Below the pieces are notes generated by a model, which ran no database searches, was not told the DNA's origin, and saw only the letters and a program-made list of their open reading frames with translations. A stretch of DNA of 32,255 bases from NCBI RefSeq assembly GCF_003149675.1, contig NZ_LWMS01000008.1, forward strand, positions 1 through 32,255, given 5' to 3'. Origin of the DNA: Methanosphaera cuniculi (GTDB taxonomy: Archaea; Methanobacteriota; Methanobacteria; Methanobacteriales; Methanobacteriaceae). The position numbers and the translations under genes were made by a program. Below, in pieces: positions 16,500 through 24,406 of this stretch; position 1 is the first letter of the stretch; every line of letters begins with the position of its first letter.

Positions 16500-17576
16500 A
16501 TGAATGAAAATATAAAAGTATTTGGATCAGACAAATTTATGAATGACTTAGTAGATCTTGACAACCCAGTATTTCTCTGTGTAATGTCAAATACAGGAGT
16601 ATCAAAAATACCAAACATCACAGGAGCAGGAAGCCCAGAATTCACATCATACACACCAGCACTAGATGCTGAAGTAATACTCAAAGACACAGTACTTTCA
16701 CTACCAGAAATAGCAACAACAGATGATGCAGATCTAGCAGCACCATCCCCTGCACTACTTGCAAAAGCAACAATAGACATACTCGACATACCATTTATAG
16801 CAATTAATGCAGGACTTGAAGTTACACCACAAACACCATATGTAGAACTTGGAGGAGTACCAGGTGGAGATCTACGTGAAGGAAAAGGAGTAGAAGATCC
16901 TGAAAAAATATTTGAAAATGCAAAATTCTTCGCACAACAAATATCACAAGTAGCAGACCATCTTATAATCGGAGAATCCACACCAGCAGGAACAACAACT
17001 GCACTCGGACTTCTAACAGCAATGGGATATGATGCAAAAAACAAAGTAAGTGGATGTATGATGACAAACCCACATGAACTTAAAAACAGTGTTGTAGATA
17101 AAACCATGGAAATTAACGGAGTAAAACCAGGAGACCTAGCAGATGATCCACTAAAAGCTGCATCAATAGCAGGTGACCCTACAATGGTAGCAGTAGCAGG
17201 ACTTATGGCAGGAAGTAGCGTACCTATAATACTTGCAGGTGGAACACAAATGACAGCACCAGCTGCAATTATAAAAGGACTTGACCCTGAATATGATTTT
17301 ACAAACATGTGTATAGCAACAACATCATACGTAGCAAATGATGAAACAGCAAACATAATTGATATCATAAGACAAATAAGTGAAGATATTACACTATATG
17401 CAGCAGACCCAGTTCTTGAAAACTCAACAGTAGAAGGACTAATAAACTACTCCAAAGGAGCAGTAAAAGAAGGAGTAGGAGCAGGAGGAGCAATCTTCTA
17501 TGCATACATAAAAGGTGTAACATCAGAAGATTACATAGCACAAGCTGAAGAAATCACAAAAAAACACTTCATGTAG
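16500..17576 (+). CDS. Nicotinate-nucleotide phosphoribosyltransferase, archaeal CobT-like
   Basis: The 358 residues match the archaeal CobT-related family (UPF0284), thought to activate the lower-ligand base of cobamides by moving phosphoribose from nicotinate mononucleotide. Methanogens need cobamides for methyl transfer. Visible: ITGAGSPEFTSYTPALDAE (40-58), AGLEVTPQTP, GGVPGGDLREG, GESTPAGTTTALGLL, and GGTQMTAP. AAGGAG is 12 bases before ATG. A stem TGTAGA/TCTACA (17572-17588) overlaps the stop, followed by a CCACC-type C-rich tract. A long antisense frame covers most of the gene but is a codon-bias artefact. Confidence 0.9.
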   Translation: MNENIKVFGSDKFMNDLVDLDNPVFLCVMSNTGVSKIPNITGAGSPEFTSYTPALDAEVILKDTVLSLPEIATTDDADLAAPSPALLAKATIDILDIPFIAINAGLEVTPQTPYVELGGVPGGDLREGKGVEDPEKIFENAKFFAQQISQVADHLIIGESTPAGTTTALGLLTAMGYDAKNKVSGCMMTNPHELKNSVVDKTMEINGVKPGDLADDPLKAASIAGDPTMVAVAGLMAGSSVPIILAGGTQMTAPAAIIKGLDPEYDFTNMCIATTSYVANDETANIIDIIRQISEDITLYAADPVLENSTVEGLINYSKGAVKEGVGAGGAIFYAYIKGVTSEDYIAQAEEITKKHFM

Positions 17577-17814
17577 ATTTACTCTACACTCTTAACCACC
17601 ATTCTTTCATTAAACCTAATTTTCATAATTTACATAAAAAAAATTAATTGTATGAGAAAATTTGATTATTTTTAAGATTATAATTTCACATATAAAGAAA
17701 TATAACAATTATTATACTAATTTTCAAGGAAAAAAATTACTTCATATTTTTATTCTTTTTATTTCATTATAAAATAATAAAAAGATATAATTAAAATAAA
17801 ACATATACATATAT

Positions 17815-18366
17815 ATGATAACATTTATTACCGGTAACGAACATAAAGTTATAGAAGCAAGAGGTATTTTCAAGAAATTTGGCTTTGATATTGATCATGA
17901 AAATCCAGGTTATCCTGAAATTCAAGGTTCAATTGAAGAAGTTGCTGCATATGGCGCAAGATATGTTGCAGACTTGTTAAATAAGCCAGTTATTGTTGAT
18001 GATACTGGATTGTTTATTCGTGCTCTTAATGGTTTTCCTGGAACTTATTCATCTTACGTCCAGGATACTTTGACTAATAAGGGTATTTTAAAATTAATGG
18101 AAGATGAACAGGACAGATATGCTGAATTCAGGTCATGTATTGGCTATTGCGAACCCAATTGTGAACCCAAGACTTTTTTAGGCACTGTCGCTGGTGAAAT
18201 TTTATCAGAAGAAAAAGGAGACCATGGTTTTGCATATGATCCACTTTTCTATGTAAAAGAATATGATAAAACATTTGGTGAACTTACAACTGATGAAAAA
18301 AATGAATGTTCACACAGAAGAAAATCCATGGAAAAATTTGCCAAATGGTATTCTGAAAAATTGTGA
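17815..18366 (+). CDS. rdgB: XTP/dITP pyrophosphatase (RdgB/HAM1 type)
   Basis: This enzyme cleans the nucleotide pool by cutting dITP, ITP and XTP to monophosphates. The 183 residues include the substrate loop TGNEHK (6-11), catalytic D63 in [25 protein letters not shown] (138-145) and the base-recognition SHR (166-168). No Shine-Dalgarno precedes ATG 17815, and AGATATAATT (17782-17791) lies about 25-30 bp upstream, the spacing of a TATA box for a leaderless transcript. Codon use shifts towards T-ending codons relative to the adjacent cobT-like gene. Confidence 0.95.
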   Translation: MITFITGNEHKVIEARGIFKKFGFDIDHENPGYPEIQGSIEEVAAYGARYVADLLNKPVIVDDTGLFIRALNGFPGTYSSYVQDTLTNKGILKLMEDEQDRYAEFRSCIGYCEPNCEPKTFLGTVAGEILSEEKGDHGFAYDPLFYVKEYDKTFGELTTDEKNECSHRRKSMEKFAKWYSEKL

Positions 18367-18492
18367 AACAATAAAAAACTTTTATTTCAGTAAGATGACT
18401 CTAGAATTATTTTATACTTGTTAATAATTTAGATAAAAAAAATTTTATTGAAAATAACTAAAAATTAAAATTTAAATGGAGAAATAATATTT

Positions 18493-18897
18493 ATGGCAGC
18501 AAAAGCACCTGAATGGGTAGAACAAAACCCTGAAGAAATTGAAGAATTAATCGTAAAATTACACAAAGAAGGAAAAAGTACAAGTGAAATCGGTATTATC
18601 CTACGTGACCAATACGGAATTCCAAGTACAAAATCTGTAATGGGACAAAAAATCACAGAAATCCTCGAGAAAAATGGTGAAGTATTCGAATACCCAGAAG
18701 ACTTACTTAACCTCATTAAAAGAGCAATTAACATCCGTGAACACTTAGAAGAAAACCCTAAAGATATTCACTCAAAACGTGGACTTATTAAAATCGAATC
18801 TAAAATCAGAAGACTTGTAAAATACTACACAAGAAACAATGTTCTTCCTGAAGGATGGAGATATGATCCAAAAGAAGCAGCTCTCCTTGTTAAATAG
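18493..18897 (+). CDS. rps15: 30S ribosomal protein uS15
   Basis: uS15 binds the central domain of 16S rRNA early in small-subunit assembly. The 134 residues show the archaeal/eukaryotic form: an N-terminal extension ([22 protein letters not shown], about 6-27) and the core helices with [22 protein letters not shown] and the [21 protein letters not shown] end. GGAG is 11 bases before the ATG. recJ begins inside its last codons, which suggests coupled translation. Codon use is the A/C-rich style of highly expressed genes here. Confidence 0.97.
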   Translation: MAAKAPEWVEQNPEEIEELIVKLHKEGKSTSEIGIILRDQYGIPSTKSVMGQKITEILEKNGEVFEYPEDLLNLIKRAINIREHLEENPKDIHSKRGLIKIESKIRRLVKYYTRNNVLPEGWRYDPKEAALLVK

Positions 18898-20233
18898 AGC
18901 TGATGAAGCTTGTGATCTTCTCAGATCACATATTAATGACCAGCATGTTGTGAGAATCATCTCTCACAATGATGCTGATGGTCTTACATCCGCTGGTATT
19001 TTTGCTAATGCAATAAGTAAAGCTGGTGGAAGATTTCATGTAACAATATTACCACGTCTTCGTGATAGTAATGTTAAAGAACTTAATAAATCCCGTTATA
19101 AATTATTTGTTTTTTCTGATATGGGAAGTGGAAATTTAGAAAGTATTTCAAAACTTAAAGGTGATGTTATTATTGCTGATCACCATCAAGTTCCTGGAGA
19201 TAGTGATCCTGAAATACAATCTGATAATAAAGAAATTATCCATGTTAACCCACATATTTATGATATTGATGGAACAAAAGATGTTAGTGGTTCTGGCTTA
19301 TCATATTTATCTGTACATGAATTAGGATATTATGAACTTGCTCCTTTAGCACTTGTTGGTGCTTATGGTGATATGCAGTTTAAGAATGGTCCTACTGGTA
19401 TTAATAAACTTATTTTAGATGAAGCCACAGAACATAATGTTATGCGTATTGAGGAAGATTTAAAGCTTGCTTATGCTAATACTCAGCCTTTGAAGAAGTC
19501 TATTACTTATACTTATACTCCACCTATTAGTGGTTTATCAGGTAATTCTCTTGAAACTGAGGAGTTTCTTGATGAAAATGGTATAAATAAGAATGAAACA
19601 CTTGATCGTATCACAACTGATGAGTATGAGACACTTAAAGATAAACTTGTTGAGATTAATCCTGACATCTATGGTGAAGTTTATAAGATTAATAATATTA
19701 GATCTGAACTTACAAATATTGAGGAGTATTCTAATTTACTTAATAGTTGTGGTAAAAACAAGGAATATACTGCAGCTCTTAGTATTCAACTTGGTCGTTA
19801 TGAACAGTTTGATTATGCTCAAAATTTACTTGCAAAGTATGCATCTACCATGCAAGATGGTGTTGAATGGATTAAACGTGAAGGTAGTATTCAAGAGCAA
19901 AATATTCAATACATCTATACAGAAGATAAACAACAAAAACAAGTTGCAGCAGCAGTAAGTAGTATTGGAATTGAACTAGGATTACTTCCTGATAAACCAA
20001 TACTTAGTTTGATGCGTATGGATAATCTTATTAAAGTATCATCACGTACAACAGATGAAATGGTTGAACGTGGAGTTAATCTTGATGTTATTATGAATCA
20101 AGCATCAGCAAACTTTAATGGTTCTGGTGGAGGACATAACATAGCAGCAGGTGCAACAATACCATATAATCAGATGGATAACTTTATTCATCTAGTTGAT
20201 GAAATGGTAGACTATCAACTTAATCATAACTAA
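18863..20233 (+). CDS. recJ: Archaeal RecJ-like single-strand exonuclease (DHH family, GAN type)
   Basis: These nucleases degrade single-stranded DNA or RNA and, in several archaea, join the CMG replication complex through GINS. The 456 residues show the DHH phosphoesterase motifs: [12 protein letters not shown] (motif I), FSDMGSG (II), ADHHQVPGD (III), YGDMQ (IV), and the DHHA1 motif [12 protein letters not shown] near the C terminus. A conserved insert lies between. ATG 18863 is preferred over 18839 because AAGGA lies 7 bases upstream. It overlaps rps15 by 35 bp, a link common in archaea. Codons are largely T-ending, unlike those of rps15. Confidence 0.92.
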   Translation: MIQKKQLSLLNRADEACDLLRSHINDQHVVRIISHNDADGLTSAGIFANAISKAGGRFHVTILPRLRDSNVKELNKSRYKLFVFSDMGSGNLESISKLKGDVIIADHHQVPGDSDPEIQSDNKEIIHVNPHIYDIDGTKDVSGSGLSYLSVHELGYYELAPLALVGAYGDMQFKNGPTGINKLILDEATEHNVMRIEEDLKLAYANTQPLKKSITYTYTPPISGLSGNSLETEEFLDENGINKNETLDRITTDEYETLKDKLVEINPDIYGEVYKINNIRSELTNIEEYSNLLNSCGKNKEYTAALSIQLGRYEQFDYAQNLLAKYASTMQDGVEWIKREGSIQEQNIQYIYTEDKQQKQVAAAVSSIGIELGLLPDKPILSLMRMDNLIKVSSRTTDEMVERGVNLDVIMNQASANFNGSGGGHNIAAGATIPYNQMDNFIHLVDEMVDYQLNHN

Positions 20234-20294
20234 GAGAATCTTAGAAAAAATAGTAATTATAAATAAAAAGGAAAATGGAGTGTGGATTTACATT

Positions 20295-21494
20295 ATGGAA
20301 CTTACAAAATATGAACAAGACATGTATGATGGTGAATATGGTGAAGGAAAAGCTGAATGTATGGAAATACTAACAAGTCTTGGAAAAATATATAATGCCG
20401 AAAAAATGATACCAATCACATCAGCACAAGTATCAGGAGTATCATATAAAACAATAGGAGATGCAGGGCTTGACTTTGTTGTTGATTTAGGAAAAAAAGC
20501 TGACGTTGAACTTGAAACAATGCTAAATCCTGCAGGAGTAGACATTGAAAATTGGCAAGAGTTAGGTTTTAGTGAAGAATTTACAAAAAAACAGATTGAT
20601 ATCATTAATGGATATGAAAGCTGTGGTGTAATGAGTACATGCACCTGTACACCATATCTTATTGGTAATACACCACTGATAAATGAACATGTTGCATGGT
20701 CAGAATCATCAGCAGTATGTTATGTTAATAGTGTGATAGGAGCACGTACTAACCGTGAAGGAGGACCAAGTGCACTTCTTGCAGCTATTGTAGGACGTAC
20801 ACCATACTATGGAAATCATATACTAGAAAATCGTCGTGCTAATATGATTTTTGATGTAGATTATGATTTTAAAAATGAAATAGATTATGGAGCACTTGGA
20901 TATTTTGTAGGACAAATTGTAAATGATAAAAAACCATACTTCAGGTTAAATGATCGTGTTAGTCGTAATAACTTAAAATTACTAGGTGCTGCTCTTGCAT
21001 CAAGTGGTGCTGTAAGTTTGTATCATGTTGAAAATGTTACACCAGAAGCTGATTATGCACGTTGTGATGAATCATTTGATGAACTTGAAGTTGTAAATAT
21101 TGATGAGTCTGACATTAAAGAGACTATCCAAAAACTTACAACAACAGATAAGTTACCTGATCTTGTATGTTTAGGTTGTCCTCATGCATCAATATCAGAA
21201 ATTCAGGAAGTAGCTAAATTACTTCGTGGTCGTAAACTTAAAGGTGATCTTTGGATTTGTACATCAAAAGCAATAAAGGCAATTAGTGAACAATGTGGAT
21301 ATCTTGATATTATAGAAAAAGCTGGTGGAAAAATAGTTTCTGATACCTGTATGGTAGTAGCTCCAGTTGAAGAGCTAGATTATGAAGTAATAGGAGTTAA
21401 TTCAGCAAAAGCTGCAAACTATGTGCCAAATATGGCTAATCTTGACGTGGTTTATGATACAGTTGAAAATCTTATTGACATGATTTCACAGTAA
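20295..21494 (+). CDS. Aconitase X, large catalytic subunit (phosphomevalonate dehydratase)
   Basis: The 399 residues match the archaeal aconitase-X large domain (LTKYEQDMYDGEYG start, TSAQVSGVSYKTIGDAG, GVMSTCTCTPYLIGN, ESSAVCYVNSVIGARTNREGGPSAL, VCLGCPHAS, SDTCMVVAP). The cysteines C116/C118-type, C295-type and C350-type residues are fit to hold an iron-sulfur cluster. In the archaeal modified mevalonate pathway this enzyme dehydrates 5-phosphomevalonate to an anhydro form, feeding lipid side-chain synthesis. The small subunit is not in the window. ATG 20295 gives the family's normal N terminus; an in-frame GTG at 20280 is less likely. GGAG is 14 bases away, rather far. Confidence 0.87.
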   Translation: MELTKYEQDMYDGEYGEGKAECMEILTSLGKIYNAEKMIPITSAQVSGVSYKTIGDAGLDFVVDLGKKADVELETMLNPAGVDIENWQELGFSEEFTKKQIDIINGYESCGVMSTCTCTPYLIGNTPLINEHVAWSESSAVCYVNSVIGARTNREGGPSALLAAIVGRTPYYGNHILENRRANMIFDVDYDFKNEIDYGALGYFVGQIVNDKKPYFRLNDRVSRNNLKLLGAALASSGAVSLYHVENVTPEADYARCDESFDELEVVNIDESDIKETIQKLTTTDKLPDLVCLGCPHASISEIQEVAKLLRGRKLKGDLWICTSKAIKAISEQCGYLDIIEKAGGKIVSDTCMVVAPVEELDYEVIGVNSAKAANYVPNMANLDVVYDTVENLIDMISQ

Positions 21495-21603
21495 GATAAA
21501 TTATATTTTATTTTACACTTTTTCACTTTTTTTTATTCTTTTTTTTAAGTAAAACTTTTATTTTATTTATATTAATTTTTACATGTGATAACTTATAAGT
21601 TTT

Positions 21604-21737
21604 TAGTTATAACTAATAATAGACCAACTTATTAAAAAAATAAAACATACCCAAACTAACAAAATAAGGCATTAATAGACGTTTTCACATTTATAACAGA
21701 TTAACTTATTACTTATAACTACATAACATTTAACTTA
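21604..21737. repeat. Direct repeat upstream of hef, copy A
   Basis: It starts AGTTATAACT, passes through CCAACTTATTAAA, a less conserved middle with AAACTAACAAAATAA, and ends in a 30-bp word (21708-21737). Just before it is ACTTATAAGT (21591-21600). Confidence 0.65.
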
Positions 21738-21948
21738 AAACTTATTAAATTATAATAAAAAAGATAGTAGAATCTAACTCATAAAAAAAGGAATTGTCTT
21801 TAGATTTTAATTATTATCTTCATAGTATTTTTTTTCATTTTTTTTTTCAAATTTTTATTTACTTTTTTATCATGAGTAGTATTAGATTATATAATTTTTT
21901 CACATGAAATGTATGTCCAACTTAATAAAGTATTACTTATAACTAATT

Positions 21949-22081
21949 AGTTATAACTTATTATAAACTAACTTATAAATACAAAAAACACCATCAAATC
22001 AACAAATAAAGTACCATACACGGATTTTAACTTTTTATAATTTATGTAATTATTACTTATAAGTACATAACATTTAACTTA
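21949..22081. repeat. Direct repeat upstream of hef, copy B
   Basis: It starts AGTTATAACT 345 bp after copy A, passes through AACTAACTTATAAATA and AAATCAACAAATAA, and ends in the 30-bp word (22052-22081, one mismatch to copy A). It contains the perfect palindrome ACTTATAAGT (22056-22065). Confidence 0.65.
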
Positions 22082-22140
22082 TAATAGTTGAAGTTATAAT
22101 TAAATTATATTAAATTAGAATAACATAACTATACTACATT

Positions 22141-24378
22141 ATGGCAAGATGGATTGAGCATAAATACATAAAAGAAAATAAAATTGAAGCAAGACTTTAT
22201 CAACAAAAAATAGCATCAGATGCACTAATTGATAATACCATGGTAATTGCACCAACAGCAATAGGAAAAACAGTAATAGCAGCACTAGTAAGTGCAGAAG
22301 TACTAAATCATAACCCAGATTCAAAAATACTATTTCTAGCACCAAGCAAACCATTAACACTACAACATGAAAAAAGTTTTAATGAATTCATAAAAGCCAA
22401 AACTACCAGTTTAACAGGAAATAACAAACCATCAGAAAGACGAAAACTATGGCATGAAAACCAGATAATATGTGCAACACCACAAACAATAGAATCAGAC
22501 ATCATATCCCAAGAATACGACCTATCAGATGTTGCCTTAATTATCTTTGATGAATGTCACCATGCAGTAGGATCATACTCTTATGTATATCTAGCTCAAA
22601 AATACATACAAACTGCAAAAAACAAACAAGTACTAGCACTTACAGCTTCCCCTGGATGGGAAGAAGATAAAATCAAAGAAGTATCACGAAATCTTTATAT
22701 TAAAAATGTTGAAATTAAAACAGAAGATGATGTTGATGTTGCACCATACTTTAATCCAATAGAAGTTAAATGGATAAAACTAAAACTAACACCAGAACTT
22801 GAAGAAATCAGAACACTCTTTAAAGAAACACTAAAAATCAGACTTAGAAATCTTAAAAAAATAGGAGTTATTGACTCTGTTGCTAAACCATCAAAAAAAG
22901 ATATACTTATGAAACAACGTATGGTTCAAAGAAAAATAGCATCAAATGCAAATCCACCAAAAGAATGCTTTAAGGCAATATCACTTCTAACTGAAGTAAT
23001 AAACATCACACACACACTTGAACTTCTTGAAACACAAACCATACAAACACTAAATAAATACCTAAATAAACTTGAAAAAAAGAAAACTAAAGCTGCACGA
23101 TCACTTAAAAATGACTATAAATTTAACAAAGCAGTACTTCTTGCAAGACGTTATGAAAATGAGGGAATTGATCATCCAAAACTTGAAAGAATAAAAACAC
23201 TAATTGAAGATATACTACGTGAAGATCCAACTAATAAGATAATTGTTTTTAGCCAATTTAGAGATACAACTAAGACCATATATGATAATCTTAAAGCAGA
23301 TAAAATAAAAGCTTTACGATTTTATGGTCAAGCATCACGTGAAAAAGATAAAGGACTAAGTCAGAAAAAACAGATTGAAACAATAGATAAATTCAAAAAT
23401 GAGGATTATAACGTTCTTATATCAACAAGTGTAGCAGAAGAAGGAATAGATATACCATCAGTAGACTATGTAATACTCTATGAACCAGTACCATCAGAAA
23501 TAAGAATGATACAAAGACGAGGACGTACAGGACGAAAATCAAAAGGAGAAATGTATATTCTCATGACTAAATCAACAGTAGATGAAGCATACTTCTGGTC
23601 AAGTCAAAGAAAAGAAAAAGCAATGAAACAAAACATCCATAAAAAATATGATACACAAAAATTCACACTAGATAACTATATTGCAGATGATAAGGATGTA
23701 ACATCATATAATCCAAACACACAAGATGATATACAAACTACAGTATATGTAGATTACCGGGAGAAAAACTCAAATATCATGAGAGAACTTGATAAAATAG
23801 GATGTAAAATAGTTGTAAAAACAATGGCAATAGGAGATTATCAGCTATCAGATGATGTGATTATTGAACGTAAAACTGTAGATGACTTTGCAAAATCAAT
23901 AACAGATAAAAGATTATACACACAAGCTAAAGAATTAGCATCAAATTGCAATAAACCACTTATGATTATTGAAGGAGGAGACATTTATAACACATTCCTT
24001 CACCCAAATGCGATAAGAGGAGCTATGTCATCTATAGCAATTGATTTTAAAATACCCATAATACAAACACAAAATGAAACAGACACAGCAATGATGATAA
24101 AAACAATAGCACAACGAGAACAAAAAGATAAAGAAGATAAAAAACCAGTAAGTATCAGAACACAAACAAAACCACTAACACTAAAAGAACAACAACTATT
24201 CATAACAGAAAGCCTTCCAGGAATTGGACCTGTATCTGCTAAAAAACTACTAACACACTTCGGATGCGTAAAAAACTTAATAAATGCAACAAAAAACGAA
24301 CTAAAAGAAGTAGAAGGAATAGGAAATAAAACATCAGAAAACATAATTGATGTAACAACACGTAAATACCAAGAATAG
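22141..24378 (+). CDS. hef: Hef: XPF/FANCM-family helicase-nuclease
   Basis: Hef unwinds and cuts stalled replication forks and other branched DNA in archaea. The 745 residues include an SF2 helicase part (1 to about 500) with Walker A APTAIGKT (37-44, K43), DECHH (137-141), TASPGW, and QRRGRTGR; an ERCC4 nuclease domain (about 527-665) with GDYQLSDD and the catalytic E576-R577-K578; and a C-terminal helix-hairpin-helix pair (691-745, LPGIGPVSAKKLL and VEGIGNKTSENI). All key residues are present. No Shine-Dalgarno precedes ATG 22141, so the transcript is probably leaderless. The PLD-helicase gene follows after 28 bp. Confidence 0.96.
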   Translation: MARWIEHKYIKENKIEARLYQQKIASDALIDNTMVIAPTAIGKTVIAALVSAEVLNHNPDSKILFLAPSKPLTLQHEKSFNEFIKAKTTSLTGNNKPSERRKLWHENQIICATPQTIESDIISQEYDLSDVALIIFDECHHAVGSYSYVYLAQKYIQTAKNKQVLALTASPGWEEDKIKEVSRNLYIKNVEIKTEDDVDVAPYFNPIEVKWIKLKLTPELEEIRTLFKETLKIRLRNLKKIGVIDSVAKPSKKDILMKQRMVQRKIASNANPPKECFKAISLLTEVINITHTLELLETQTIQTLNKYLNKLEKKKTKAARSLKNDYKFNKAVLLARRYENEGIDHPKLERIKTLIEDILREDPTNKIIVFSQFRDTTKTIYDNLKADKIKALRFYGQASREKDKGLSQKKQIETIDKFKNEDYNVLISTSVAEEGIDIPSVDYVILYEPVPSEIRMIQRRGRTGRKSKGEMYILMTKSTVDEAYFWSSQRKEKAMKQNIHKKYDTQKFTLDNYIADDKDVTSYNPNTQDDIQTTVYVDYREKNSNIMRELDKIGCKIVVKTMAIGDYQLSDDVIIERKTVDDFAKSITDKRLYTQAKELASNCNKPLMIIEGGDIYNTFLHPNAIRGAMSSIAIDFKIPIIQTQNETDTAMMIKTIAQREQKDKEDKKPVSIRTQTKPLTLKEQQLFITESLPGIGPVSAKKLLTHFGCVKNLINATKNELKEVEGIGNKTSENIIDVTTRKYQE

Positions 24379-24406
24379 AAAAACATGAGGAGGTGAACAT
24401 AAAAGT

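Larger units (their letters stand above)
21495..22140. other. 646-bp AT-rich region upstream of hef with duplicated element
   Basis: No gene is supported. After a T-rich terminator of the aconitase-X gene (21510-21550), the region carries two imperfect direct copies of a stretch of about 134 bp, many ACTTATAAGT-like palindromes, and, close to 22141, the AT-rich promoter of hef. A 30-bp word in the two copies (21708-21737 and 22052-22081) differs at a single base. Confidence 0.6.

Noticed and set aside
16406-17368. 320-residue open frame antisense to the cobT-like gene
   Set aside because: It is rich in Ser, Ala, Ile and Pro without domain structure, has no Shine-Dalgarno, and lies opposite a clear family member; it results from codon bias on the sense strand.
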